DNA of 52,812 bases from a bacterium (lineage in GTDB: Bacteria > Electryoneota > B3-LCP): positions 1 to 52,812 of the forward strand of contig JAPKYS010000066.1 in assembly GCA_026394195.1 (NCBI GenBank), read 5' to 3'. Position numbers and translations under genes: made by a program. This document shows, one piece after another, positions 8,420 to 17,666 of this stretch. Position 1 is the first letter of the stretch. Every line of letters begins with the position of its first letter. The notes under the pieces were generated by a model, which did no database searches, was not told where the DNA came from, and saw only the letters and a list, made by a program, of their open reading frames with translations.

Positions 8420-10009
8420 ATGGAACGTCGCAAAAAACATGGAACCCAGGCAGTCACCGCCATACTGCTCATTCTGGGCATATTGCTGATCTTGAACCTG
8501 ATCTCGACGCAGCTTTTCGGCCGCATGGATTTCAGTGAAGGGAAGATCTACACCCTTTCCAAAGGTTCCAGAGATCTGGTGCGAAACCTGGAAGATCCGC
8601 TGACCGTCAAGGCCTACTTCTCCAAGGATCTGCCGCCGCCTTACAATGCCAATGCTCGCTATCTACGCGATCAGTTGGATGATTATAAGGCTTATTCGCA
8701 CGGCAAGTTTACCTACCAGTTCGTCGATCCGGCCTCCGAAGAGAAGTTGGAGAAGGAAGCGCAGAGTTTCCGGATACCACCTGCACAAGTCAACGCGGTC
8801 GAAAAAGATAAAATCGAGGTGAAAAAGGTCTATATGGGGTTGGTATTTCTCTACCAGGATAAGAATGAAACCATCCCCCTGGTGCAGAGCACAACGGGTC
8901 TTGAATACGATATCAGCAGCATGATCAAGCGGTTGACCTCCAAAAATCGCACCATCATCGGAATACTCATGGCGCCGGGCGGCACCGAGACCAACCCGGT
9001 CATGAACAATCTGCGCACCGTCCTGGAAAGGAACTACGAAGTCCGGCCGATCGATTTGACCAAGAATCAGATGGTTCCATCGGACGTCAAAGTGCTGTTG
9101 GCGATCGGTTTTGATCAGGATTTCCCGGAATGGTACAAGTACGCCATCGATCAGCACATCATGAAAGGCGGCAAGGTTGCCTTCCTGCTGAATAAGGTTT
9201 CCGCCGATTTGCAGCAGGGTCAGGCTCAACAGTCGCCTCTGCGCATTGACGATTGGACCAAAGGTTATGGCTTCAAGATCAACGACGACCTGGTGATGGA
9301 TAAAAACTGCGGGATGATCAACGTCCAGCAGCGCATGGGTTTCTTCACCATTTCCAACGCGGTCAATTACCCCTATTTCCCCCAGGTCAAGAAATTCAAT
9401 CCCAACAACCCGATGGTCAAGGAACTGGAGAATATGATGCTCTTCTTCCCCAGCACCATCGACACCTCCTTTGCTGCCGCAAAAGGGTTGAAGATCGAAC
9501 CGCTGCTCTACTCTTCACAGCAATCCAAGCGGCAAATGGGGCGCTACGATATCAATCCTCAGCAGAAATACGACCCCAAAGAGTTCAATGAAGGCCCCTT
9601 TATCTTAGGAGCGGCGATTACCGGATCATTCAAGAGCTACTTTGCGGACAAAGGAATCCCCAGCGGCGATTCGACCATGCCGGTTCCGACTGGCTTGACG
9701 ACCACGCAGGAAAGTCCGCCTGATAATCGCCTTGTAGTCATCGGCGACGGACATTTCCCGCAGGATGCCTACGCCAGCGATCCTTCCAATATCGAATTTG
9801 TGCTGAACATGGTGGATTGGCTCGCTCTGGATGAAGCCTTGATCCAGATCAGGTCACGCGACGTGACCAGCCGTCCTCTGGCAGAAGTTTCCGACGGCGT
9901 CAAGGCGACCGTCAAGTACGCCAACATCTTCGCTCCGCCGATCCTGGTCGTTTTGATTGGCGTGGTGCGCTGGCAAGTCCGCCGCCGTAAGAAAAACACG
10001 GAGTTATAG
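8420..10009 (+). CDS. GldG-like ABC transporter auxiliary protein
   Basis: A 529-residue protein with an N-terminal transmembrane anchor (about residues 11-33), a long extracytoplasmic region starting GKIYTLSKGSRDLVRNLEDPLTVKAYFSKDLP (split: GKIYTLSKGS, then VKAYFSKDLPPPYN) and a C-terminal helix near PPILVVLIGVVRW followed by basic residues. This is the layout of the GldG / ABC_transp_aux family. It presumably works with the ATPase and permease in an envelope complex. The next gene begins two bases after its stop. Confidence 0.87.
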   Translation: MERRKKHGTQAVTAILLILGILLILNLISTQLFGRMDFSEGKIYTLSKGSRDLVRNLEDPLTVKAYFSKDLPPPYNANARYLRDQLDDYKAYSHGKFTYQFVDPASEEKLEKEAQSFRIPPAQVNAVEKDKIEVKKVYMGLVFLYQDKNETIPLVQSTTGLEYDISSMIKRLTSKNRTIIGILMAPGGTETNPVMNNLRTVLERNYEVRPIDLTKNQMVPSDVKVLLAIGFDQDFPEWYKYAIDQHIMKGGKVAFLLNKVSADLQQGQAQQSPLRIDDWTKGYGFKINDDLVMDKNCGMINVQQRMGFFTISNAVNYPYFPQVKKFNPNNPMVKELENMMLFFPSTIDTSFAAAKGLKIEPLLYSSQQSKRQMGRYDINPQQKYDPKEFNEGPFILGAAITGSFKSYFADKGIPSGDSTMPVPTGLTTTQESPPDNRLVVIGDGHFPQDAYASDPSNIEFVLNMVDWLALDEALIQIRSRDVTSRPLAEVSDGVKATVKYANIFAPPILVVLIGVVRWQVRRRKKNTEL

Positions 10010-10011
10010 GC

Positions 10012-11001
10012 ATGAAGAACAAATCCCTGATTTACCTGTTCGGAGCATTGGTTCTCCTGCTGGTCATCTATCTGATAGTGAATTCGGCCAGAGACGTCAC
10101 TCAAAAATCCGTCGCTTTCATCAAGGCGGATACGACCAAAATAGACGGATTCGCCATCCGTAATCAGACCGGCGCCTTCAAGCTTAAGAAGAGCAGCGAC
10201 CAGTGGCGGGTGGTTGAACCGGTAGATTACCCCGCCGATCCCCGGTTTACCGCCGATTTGATCAGCAAAATCGCCAGTGTGGAAATGGAATCGGTCGTTT
10301 CTGAAGATACCTCCAAGTATTCACAGTTCCAGGTCGGCGATTCCGGTGCAGAACTGACCGTCTTTCAAGGTTCCAAAACCGTGGCGCATCTCATTGTTGG
10401 AAAACCGACTGATACCCGCAGCCATACTTACGTCCGCAAGGTCGGAGACCAGAAAATCTACCTGGTCAAGGGAATCTTCACAGGGCAATTATCCCGGCAA
10501 GTGCGCGACTGGCGCGATAAAAACGTCATCAATCTGGAGCGTGAAGCGGTCAGCCGCTTGGACTTCACCACTCCCAAAGGGAGCTTCTCGCTGGTGCGGG
10601 TTGATTCCACGCGTTGGAATATCTTGAATGGTGAACTGGAATCCCCGGCCAAACAGACCGAGGTCGATCACAGTTTGAGCGCGGTCAGCAAGTTACGCTG
10701 CTTCGACTTCGTTGATGGAGATACGGTGAAATTGGTTGATTACGCCCAGGCGGAGGGGCGGGTCACGATCAATACCACCAGCGGAGAAATTTTCAAGCTC
10801 TCGCTGATTGCTCAGGACCCCGAGAAGAACCGCTATCTGATTAAAAAAGACGGCGTCGATGGCACGCTCTTCATCGTCTACAAGGGGACCGCCCTGGCGC
10901 TGATCAAGAACCCGGAAGATTTCGACCCCAACAAGAAGGAAGACGCCCCGCCTCCTGCCAAGATGCCTCCGATGCCCCGACCGAAAGGCATGAAAATCTA
11001 A
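10012..11001 (+). CDS. DUF4340 domain-containing membrane-anchored protein
   Basis: A 329-residue protein with one N-terminal transmembrane helix (about residues 6-24) and an extracytoplasmic body. Blocks such as WRVVEPVDYPADPRFTADLI and GKPTDTRSHTYVRK fit DUF4340, a family that recurrently follows GldG-like genes. The C-terminus is rich in proline and lysine (PPPAKMPPMPRPKG). It is the last gene of the operon and is followed by a strong terminator. No enzymatic motif is visible; a structural role in the transporter complex is inference from context. Confidence 0.85.
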   Translation: MKNKSLIYLFGALVLLLVIYLIVNSARDVTQKSVAFIKADTTKIDGFAIRNQTGAFKLKKSSDQWRVVEPVDYPADPRFTADLISKIASVEMESVVSEDTSKYSQFQVGDSGAELTVFQGSKTVAHLIVGKPTDTRSHTYVRKVGDQKIYLVKGIFTGQLSRQVRDWRDKNVINLEREAVSRLDFTTPKGSFSLVRVDSTRWNILNGELESPAKQTEVDHSLSAVSKLRCFDFVDGDTVKLVDYAQAEGRVTINTTSGEIFKLSLIAQDPEKNRYLIKKDGVDGTLFIVYKGTALALIKNPEDFDPNKKEDAPPPAKMPPMPRPKGMKI

Positions 11002-11040
11002 GACGTCCACGAGGGGCGCAAGCCCTCATTATATAGATAG

Positions 11041-11074
11041 AAAAACCGCCTCAAGCATGCAGAGGCGGTTTTTT
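11041..11074 (+). terminator. Strong intrinsic terminator of the GldA-like operon
   Basis: An 11-bp perfect stem (AAAACCGCCTC with GAGGCGGTTTT) and a 9-base loop are followed by further T residues. The A-tract on the 5' side makes it potentially bidirectional. Confidence 0.9.
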
Positions 11075-11091
11075 GTTGTAAAAACAGGGTT

Positions 11092-11343
11092 GCGTCAGGT
11101 CTTAATCGCCTTCAAGCGGCGTGACCTGACGCTGGAGAAAGCATAGTCGGGGTCGCCCCAGACCCCGACGCAACCGTAGCGTAGGGGCACAGCACGCTGT
11201 GCCCAGTAATGGAACGAGAATCATTTGTCAAAATATTTAGTTAAAACCCATAAGGTGGCGTGACCTGACGCTGGAGAAAACATAGTCGGGGTCGCCCCAG
11301 ACCCCGACGTAGCCGTGGTGTAGGGGCACGGCATGCCGTGCCT
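11092..11343. repeat. Cluster of three palindrome families, partly duplicated
   Basis: In order: a GCGTCAGGTC/GACCTGACGC hairpin with an inner CGCC/GGCG stem, a GTCGGGGTC/GACCCCGAC hairpin and a GGGCACAG/CTGTGCCC hairpin. A 53-base block carrying the right arm of the first and all of the second recurs 139 bases later (11118 and 11257) with one visible difference. It is again followed by a palindrome of the third family with different stem bases (GGCACGGC/GCCGTGCC). No coding potential is seen in this roughly 400-base gap beyond these elements, the terminator and the next promoter. Confidence 0.75.
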
Positions 11344-11402
11344 TTACCTAAGTTTTTTAAAGTCAAGACTATAAAAAAAACTCATTTTATGCCCGATTTT
11401 AC

Positions 11403-11431
11403 TTGACAATCTCCAAAAAGATTTGTAAATT
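11403..11431 (+). promoter_or_regulatory. Promoter for the eight-repeat propeller protein
   Basis: TTGACA, a 17-base spacer and TAAATT lie about 70 bases ahead of the chosen ATG. Because the longer open frame begins inside this promoter, the downstream ATG with its AAGGAG site is the better start. Confidence 0.65.
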
Positions 11432-11501
11432 CTTGTATCCGACTCGGAGGGACACGCTCCGTCGTGTCCTAAAAATTATTAATTTTCGCAAGGAGCCGAC
11501 C

Positions 11502-13490
11502 ATGAAACGCCGCACTAAATTCTTCTTCATCTGCATCACTCTGCTGTTCTGCTGGCAGATAGCCATAGCACAGAACCTGACCGTTCAGATCACACCCCAG
11601 AGTACTCCCATCGAAATCCCTCCGGAAGGGGGATCGTTCAGCTACCAGGTATCTGTTACCAACCACGAATCCACGCCCCAGCAGGTTACCTTATGGTGTA
11701 TTGTAACCACACCAGAGGGAGACCAGCGTCTGGCTCTGCAACCCTGGACGGCAGGAATTACCGCCGGACAAACTGTGCAACGATCTTTTACTCAAACCGC
11801 TCCAGCAGCTTCGCTCATGGGCAATTACGTCTTGACCGCAAATATCGGCATCTACCCCAACACCGTTTGGGATAGCGATCAATTCACGTTTTATAAGCTG
11901 AAACCGCCTGAATGGGTGGCGCGCTACACCGGACCGGGAACTCATATAGATCAAGCTAATTCTCTCGCCGTGGATGGTAGTGGTAACGTCTATGTAACGG
12001 GTGGAAGCTACAGAAGCGGGAATGGTTACGACTACGCCACCATCAAGTACAATTCCGCCGGATTTCAGGAATGGGTGGCGCGCTACAACGGGCCTGGTAA
12101 CGACGATGATTATGCTCGAAGCCTGGTGTTGGACAGCAGCGGCAACGTCTACGTAACGGGTTTTAGTTATGGAAGCGGGCTTTATCAAGACTATGCCACC
12201 ATCAAGTACAACTCCGCCGGAGTTCAGCAGTGGGTGGCGCGCTACAACGGACCTGGTAACTATTATGATTCTGCTTACAGCCTGGCGGTGGACGGCAACG
12301 GCAACGTCTACGTGACAGGTTATAGTTATGGAAGCGGGACTAATCGAGACTACACCACTATCAAGTACAATTCCGCCGGAGTTCAGGAGTGGGTGGCGCG
12401 CTACAATGGTCCTGGTAACTCCTATGATTATGCTTACAGCCTGGCGGTGGACGGCAGCGGCAACGTCTACGTGACCGGTAATAGTTGTGGAAGCGGGACT
12501 TATAGCGACTACGCCACCATCAAGTACAATTCCGCTGGAGTTCAGGAGTGGGTGGCGCGCTACAACGGGCCGTATAACTCCAGTGATTATGCTAGAAGCC
12601 TGGCGGTGGACGGCAGCGGCAACGTCTACGTAACGGGTTATAGTTGGGGAAGCGGGACTAATGGCGACTACGCCACCATCAAGTACAATTCCGCCGGAGT
12701 TCAGGAGTGGGTGGCGCACTACAATGGACCGGGATACGACGATGATTATGCTAGAAGCCTCGCGGTGGACGGAAGCGGCAACGTCTACGTAACAGGTTAT
12801 AGTTATGGAAGCGGGACTTATTGGGACTACGCCACCATCAAGTACAATTCCGCCGGAGTTCAGGAGTGGGTGGCGCGCTACAATGGATCGGGAAACCTCT
12901 CTGATAGGGCTAGAAGTCTAGCGGTGGACGGCAACGGCAACGTCTATGTAACGGGTTATAGTCATGGAAGCGGGTTTTATGACGACTACGCCACCATCAA
13001 GTACAATTCCGTTGGAGTTCAGGAGTGGGTGGCACGCTACAATGGACCTGGAAACAACCTTGATTATACTATCAGCCTGGCGGTGGACGGCAGCGGCAAC
13101 GTCTACGTAACGGGTACTAGTTATGAAAGTGGGACTAATGATGACTATGCCACCATTAAATACTCTGGCGGCAATTTAGCGGGGTGGGAACCGGTAACAG
13201 TTACCGTCTTGGGCGCACCGTTGCCCAAAGAGTACCGTTTGGAGCAGAACTACCCCAATCCCTTCAATCCTACCACTACGATCAGCTATACGTTGCCGAC
13301 TGCGGGTTTGGTCAATCTTTCCATCTATGACGTTGCGGGGAAGAGAGTAGCGGAGCTGGTCAACGGCAGGCGAGACGCTGGCGTCCAGCAGGTGACCTTC
13401 GATGGATCGGCACTGGCGACGGGGGTGTATTTCTGTCGCTTGCAGGCGGGGGACTATAGCGGTGTGCAGAAGATGGCGCTGGTGAAATAA
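11502..13490 (+). CDS. Secreted SBBP-type beta-propeller protein with T9SS tail
   Basis: A 662-residue secreted protein. The ATG follows AAGGAG with a 6-base gap, and the first 24 residues form a signal peptide (KRRTKFF, hydrophobic core, AIAQ). An Ig-like region follows to about residue 135. Eight tandem 53-residue repeats, each like WVARYNGPG..D.A.SLAVDGSGNVYVTG..GSG..DYATIKYN in spaced form, then make up a predicted propeller. The C-terminal T9SS sorting domain runs from LEQNYPNPFNPTTTI to QKMALVK. Repeats are nearly identical except in two short loops. It is probably displayed on or released from the outer membrane; its ligand is unknown. Confidence 0.88.
   Translation: MKRRTKFFFICITLLFCWQIAIAQNLTVQITPQSTPIEIPPEGGSFSYQVSVTNHESTPQQVTLWCIVTTPEGDQRLALQPWTAGITAGQTVQRSFTQTAPAASLMGNYVLTANIGIYPNTVWDSDQFTFYKLKPPEWVARYTGPGTHIDQANSLAVDGSGNVYVTGGSYRSGNGYDYATIKYNSAGFQEWVARYNGPGNDDDYARSLVLDSSGNVYVTGFSYGSGLYQDYATIKYNSAGVQQWVARYNGPGNYYDSAYSLAVDGNGNVYVTGYSYGSGTNRDYTTIKYNSAGVQEWVARYNGPGNSYDYAYSLAVDGSGNVYVTGNSCGSGTYSDYATIKYNSAGVQEWVARYNGPYNSSDYARSLAVDGSGNVYVTGYSWGSGTNGDYATIKYNSAGVQEWVAHYNGPGYDDDYARSLAVDGSGNVYVTGYSYGSGTYWDYATIKYNSAGVQEWVARYNGSGNLSDRARSLAVDGNGNVYVTGYSHGSGFYDDYATIKYNSVGVQEWVARYNGPGNNLDYTISLAVDGSGNVYVTGTSYESGTNDDYATIKYSGGNLAGWEPVTVTVLGAPLPKEYRLEQNYPNPFNPTTTISYTLPTAGLVNLSIYDVAGKRVAELVNGRRDAGVQQVTFDGSALATGVYFCRLQAGDYSGVQKMALVK
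11913..13184 (+). repeat. Eight tandem 159-bp repeats inside the propeller gene
   Basis: The TGG codon opening each unit recurs exactly every 159 bases, from 11913 to the one at 13185 that closes the array, giving eight complete 53-codon units without length change. Variation is concentrated in about six codons after GPG and about four codons after GSG. Confidence 0.9.
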
Positions 13491-13497
13491 TATTTAG

Positions 13498-13574
13498 AGG
13501 GTAGGACGGACATTCTTGTCTGTCCGTCAAAATCGATGAGGAATCAAGTCAGACAGGAATGTCTGACCTACCCT
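13498..13574. repeat. Inverted pair of GACATTC-type palindromic repeats
   Basis: A left arm containing GGTAGGACGGACATTC and TTGTCTGTCC is mirrored by a right arm GACAGGAATGTCTGACCTAC, about 20 bases apart. Each arm is itself partly palindromic. A further copy of the arm lies at 51143. Confidence 0.6.
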
Positions 13575-13575
13575 A

Positions 13576-13603
13576 TCAAAAAGGGGCGCACTACAAGCGC
13601 CCC
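13576..13603 (-). terminator. Terminator between convergent genes
   Basis: GGGGCGC and GCGCCCC form a 7-bp stem around a 7-base loop. Read on the minus strand it is followed by TTTTTGATAG, so it suits the C25 protease transcript, and it may also stop readthrough from the propeller gene. Confidence 0.65.
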
Positions 13604-13665
13604 ATTAAACTAAGATTCGCGGGGAAATGCTTGGCATGTCCCTACGAATTAATTCCTGCTAAAGT

Positions 13666-16600
13666 CTACTTCAGCAACACAACCTTCTTCAGACCCACAT
13701 AGGATCCTGCTTCTAACTGTACCAGGTAAACGCCGCTGGCTCTACCGGTGGCATTCCACTGCGCCTGATGCGAACCCGCCGACAGGTTGCCCTCCGCCAG
13801 TGTGGCAACTTCCCTGCCCAGAGTATCGTACACCTTTAGGGTCACCACACTGGACGCCTTCAAATCGAAGCTGAGTGTAATCACCGGGTTGAAGGGGTTC
13901 GGGTATGCATTCCGCAACGCGGTTTCTGTCGGCAGCGGGGAGGTAGTTTGACCGGGAGTCACCCCCACGTAATCGATCCAGACGGGAGCGCAGAGCGGTC
14001 CTTCCACACCGTCGTAGATGCCGGAAACCTGGTAGGAGTAACTGCTGTACTGCAGATTTCGCAAATTATCGACATAGCTGATCCCTTCGATGGAATCGAT
14101 CAGGGAATTGTTGCGATATACGAAGTATTTCTGCAGCGACTCTACTTCCCGATTACCCGCCAAGCCTTTCCCCGGTTCGGTCAGTATTTCCGGAGTGTTC
14201 CAATGCAGTTGGATCTCCTCGCCGGACTGTTCCGCAGACAGGTTCGTCGGTACGGCTGGATCGGACTCTTTCAGTAGAGCCAGATCGTCGATCACCCAAC
14301 CCAACGCAGTTCCCGTTTCATCGCTGCCGAAGCGGAAGCGGAAACGCACGCTGCCTTCTCCCTCGATATCGAAGTTGGCTTCCTGCCAGACCATCTGCCC
14401 GGAATAACAAGGCGTTTCGTCTGCGAAAGGTCCGGTCTGGCTGAAGTTGCGGATGTGATAAGGATACCCGCCCCGAGGCGTGATTTGTGTGTATGGGGCA
14501 CCGTTCAACGAGTATTCCACGATGCCGCCGTCATAAGCGTAACCTGGGTATCCCTGAGCCAGCCCAGCCATCATGAAATGGTAGAAGCCCAGCCGGTGCT
14601 TGCCGTGGATGGGGTATTCCGGAGTGACCAGACCGGCGTCCAGCAGGCTGCTGTACTGAGTCGTACTGCCGCAATGCCAGGAACTTGCGCCTCCGGGAGT
14701 GTGATTCATCAGATCGGACAGATTCCACTCATCCCCGAATGAAGGCGTAACCGTCTGGTGCGTCCAATCTCCTACACCGTTCTCCATGTTGTCATACTCG
14801 CCGCCCACCGGTATTTCCATCAGGAAATTATCCTGATAGTTCCGTGTATCTCTCAGAGTCACGTAAAGGATCAGCGCGCAGGGATTCGTTACCGTTAGAC
14901 CCACGTTGAATTGCATTCCTGAGACTTCTACAGTATCACCGGCAGCAAGCGGTGAAGTGACGCTGGTGGCATTGATCATGCTGACGCCGGGATTATCCGA
15001 ATTCAGCATCAGGGATAAATCGCTGGTTCCGTAACCGCCGACGTTGGTAAATTTAAAGCTGATTGTGCCGGTTTCGCCGGGTAGGAGCTGATTGTCGTTG
15101 CCATCTGTGACGGTGCAAGAGACCAGTTTCAAATCAGGAGCTGCAGCGGTCAAAGCCAGGTCGTTGGTCCAGGAATCTCCCTGGCTATCTGTGATGGTCA
15201 GATGGAAGCTGAGCTGTTGTCCGTTGCGTACGTTCGGCCCGACGATGAAACGGAAAGCGTTTAACACCGAAACGCTGTCACCCGAAGCGATATTACCCAG
15301 CGAAACCGTCCCTTCGGTAACGTCGATGCAGTAATCGTCGCTGCTGAACGTCGCCATGACGTTCGAGGCGGTCTGCGACCCGACGTTCCTGAACGTCGCG
15401 GATAAGGTCAACGTTTCGCCCAGTTCCGGGATGCCGTTTCCGTTTCCACCCTGGACGTCATCGAATGCAGCAAATGGCATTTGTATCCAGGCCCCGTTGG
15501 GCGGAATGACGTAGATATGCGTAAAGTAGGGCAGATAATTATGCGCCGTGATCGTCAGGTCCAGTAAGCCCGGTGTACTGATCGGTTCGTCCAGGAAAAT
15601 GGTCGCTTCTCCGTTGTTGTTGCTGGTAGCGATCCCCAGCAATTCTCCCTCAAATTGCAGCGCCAGGGTCGCGCCAACTACTCCGACCTGGAAATCGATC
15701 TGCCTCGTGTTAAGTTCGATGGCGACGGGATAAGTCGGCGTGAAGGATTGCGGGGTCTCAGTCCAGACGTCCAAAGCGGGGTCGCCAAACAGATTGATCT
15801 CGTAATAGCACCAGAACGTCGCTCCACCGATCCATGGGATATTGTCCTCCTTGGAATCGGTGTTGGCCCTGCCGAGCCGGTAGATGTGCTCTCCGAAGAT
15901 CGCATCGAAGAACTGGCGATCGAAATATTGCGATGGACCGTTGGTGTTGCTTCCGCTTCCCCAACCGTAGCGCGAGTTGCAGAGAAAAGCGACCGAGGCA
16001 TTCTGGATGCTGGTGAATTTCTCGCAAATGCAGTCTCCGATGTAGCTGCCGTCCGGTGTCCGGTTATCGAATGCTCCTGAATAGCACGCCTGCGAGTAGG
16101 CGATGTAGAAATTGTGGTTGACGCCATTGTTGGTCATGTTGTTGTCGTTGACCTGGCTGGGGCTGAACTTCATGACCCAGGTATTGTTGCCATGTCCCAT
16201 GTGATTTACGAACTGCACGCCGCCATTCAGCAGCGGCAGCAGATTGGTCATGGCATTCCAGGTTCCGTTATCATCATACAGCACGTCGACGTCGAAGTTG
16301 GAGGGGAATCCGGCTGTGGTATAACCCCAGTGGTTGCTGCCGGTGCGAATCTCTTCCTTGATTTGACCGCCAGTCACCGACCAACCCAGTTCTTCGCCGA
16401 CCATGAGTCCTTTTTCGAGGTCACCAATAACGGGTATATTCTCGTACGCTATGGTTTTTGCGATCAGGTTTTGGGCTTCAGAAGGATTACTCGCCGGCAT
16501 GCGGCCGATCTGGACTTCTGAATAAAGATCAGCTTCGGTAGGTTCGCCCCACCAATCGTCTCCATCATCATTCCAGTTGCCGTCCAAGTTAGAAAAATAC

Positions 16601-17541
16601 AGATCCGCAGGGATGTCACCATCTAATTCTCCTCCGACCGTGGCGAAAAGACCCCGCTTGGGCACGAATTCCACATCGCCGCCCAAGAGCACGTATTCGA
16701 GCCCCTGGTTGATGAAATAATCCTTGATGCAGTTGCGGATTTTGTCCTGCAGGTCGGTTCCGGGGTACTGCATGGCGATGTCTTCAACCAGCGCCAGTTC
16801 CGAGGTCATGCCGCGGCTCTGGCGGTGCTCCAGCAGGGTTTGAAAGGTCGGCGCCAACTCGCTGTTGGTGATGATCAGATACTGCACGCCGAAAAGATCA
16901 GTCTGATCGACGACGCCATATTGAGATATTGCCTGCGGATTTTCCACCAAATGATTAAGGCGATCTGAGACTTCACTGGTTTGATGCAGTAACGTATTGT
17001 AGGCTGTTTGCGCTTTTGAAGTCGCCCGCGTGTGGATGATCAGATCGTATGAGCTCAGCGTTTCCAAACGGTGAGCTGCCGGTTGGTACCTCACTGTCGT
17101 CACCGCCATCGATCCGATTCCATGACCGCTCAGAAAATCAGTGCGGAAATGCTCGATCTGTGAATTCGGATAGTACTCGTTGGATGAGTAGATTGCCGGA
17201 TTGGGTTCGGTAAAAGGCGGCAGATCCGTTTGGCTGTAAGGGATCAACGGTTGAGCGGGATAGAGGGTCACAGGTCCCGGCACGGTTTTCCAGACTTCGT
17301 TCTGGAGAGTGACAGCCGTAATCTCTTCTCCGGGCGGCAGCAGAATCTGACGTCCGTCGTGTGGGAGCAGCGGGGTTCCCGGGTCCCCGTAAAGCGGTCC
17401 CGGAGCCGTGGCAAATTGGTCATATCCATCGCTATGAACCAATGTCGGTTCAGTCAGGTCGCGGCGGATGGTGATTTCTCCCGCCTGGCTGGAGTAAGCC
17501 AACAAGAGCATCAGGATGGCGCAGATAGTCGATCGAGACAT
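13666..17541 (-). CDS. Gingipain-like C25 cysteine protease with T9SS tail
   Basis: A 1291-residue secreted protease. The chosen ATG follows AAGGA, and the first 20 or so residues form a signal peptide (ICAILMLLLAYSSQAG). A gingipain-type propeptide precedes the C25 domain (about residues 230-590), where FVNHMGHGNNTW supplies the catalytic His (about 447) and AYSQACYSGAFD the catalytic Cys (about 485). Next come two Ig/CARDB-like regions, a carbohydrate-binding-like beta-sandwich region, a fibronectin III-like region and a T9SS sorting domain (LRNAYPNPFNPVITL to KKVVLLK). PorU, the T9SS sortase, is also a C25 protein, but this architecture is that of a cargo protease. A longer start 108 bases upstream has no signal peptide at its N-terminus. 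Confidence 0.9.
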   Translation of the reverse strand: MSRSTICAILMLLLAYSSQAGEITIRRDLTEPTLVHSDGYDQFATAPGPLYGDPGTPLLPHDGRQILLPPGEEITAVTLQNEVWKTVPGPVTLYPAQPLIPYSQTDLPPFTEPNPAIYSSNEYYPNSQIEHFRTDFLSGHGIGSMAVTTVRYQPAAHRLETLSSYDLIIHTRATSKAQTAYNTLLHQTSEVSDRLNHLVENPQAISQYGVVDQTDLFGVQYLIITNSELAPTFQTLLEHRQSRGMTSELALVEDIAMQYPGTDLQDKIRNCIKDYFINQGLEYVLLGGDVEFVPKRGLFATVGGELDGDIPADLYFSNLDGNWNDDGDDWWGEPTEADLYSEVQIGRMPASNPSEAQNLIAKTIAYENIPVIGDLEKGLMVGEELGWSVTGGQIKEEIRTGSNHWGYTTAGFPSNFDVDVLYDDNGTWNAMTNLLPLLNGGVQFVNHMGHGNNTWVMKFSPSQVNDNNMTNNGVNHNFYIAYSQACYSGAFDNRTPDGSYIGDCICEKFTSIQNASVAFLCNSRYGWGSGSNTNGPSQYFDRQFFDAIFGEHIYRLGRANTDSKEDNIPWIGGATFWCYYEINLFGDPALDVWTETPQSFTPTYPVAIELNTRQIDFQVGVVGATLALQFEGELLGIATSNNNGEATIFLDEPISTPGLLDLTITAHNYLPYFTHIYVIPPNGAWIQMPFAAFDDVQGGNGNGIPELGETLTLSATFRNVGSQTASNVMATFSSDDYCIDVTEGTVSLGNIASGDSVSVLNAFRFIVGPNVRNGQQLSFHLTITDSQGDSWTNDLALTAAAPDLKLVSCTVTDGNDNQLLPGETGTISFKFTNVGGYGTSDLSLMLNSDNPGVSMINATSVTSPLAAGDTVEVSGMQFNVGLTVTNPCALILYVTLRDTRNYQDNFLMEIPVGGEYDNMENGVGDWTHQTVTPSFGDEWNLSDLMNHTPGGASSWHCGSTTQYSSLLDAGLVTPEYPIHGKHRLGFYHFMMAGLAQGYPGYAYDGGIVEYSLNGAPYTQITPRGGYPYHIRNFSQTGPFADETPCYSGQMVWQEANFDIEGEGSVRFRFRFGSDETGTALGWVIDDLALLKESDPAVPTNLSAEQSGEEIQLHWNTPEILTEPGKGLAGNREVESLQKYFVYRNNSLIDSIEGISYVDNLRNLQYSSYSYQVSGIYDGVEGPLCAPVWIDYVGVTPGQTTSPLPTETALRNAYPNPFNPVITLSFDLKASSVVTLKVYDTLGREVATLAEGNLSAGSHQAQWNATGRASGVYLVQLEAGSYVGLKKVVLLK

Positions 17542-17666
17542 GTGTTTCCTTCGGTGGAGGTGTAAGTCGTGAGCCATTATTATATAGCAAATATCAGGCC
17601 GTAAGCATCCAATCAGAAGTTGGTGACAACCAACCCAATGGATTGGCAATATTTGCGCACTAATTT

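Noticed and set aside
11092..11343. CRISPR array at the palindrome clusters
   Set aside because: Repeats are few, unevenly spaced and of different families. There are no regular spacers and no cas genes.
11691..12719. A 342-codon open frame antisense to the eight-repeat propeller gene
   Set aside because: It is a by-product of the 159-base repeat, which keeps the reverse frame open periodically. It has no ribosome-binding site, and its own repeats mirror the sense ones.
17542..17649. Longer N-terminus of the C25 protease
   Set aside because: The extra 36 residues precede a good AAGGA site and a standard signal peptide, which would be buried if the longer start were used.
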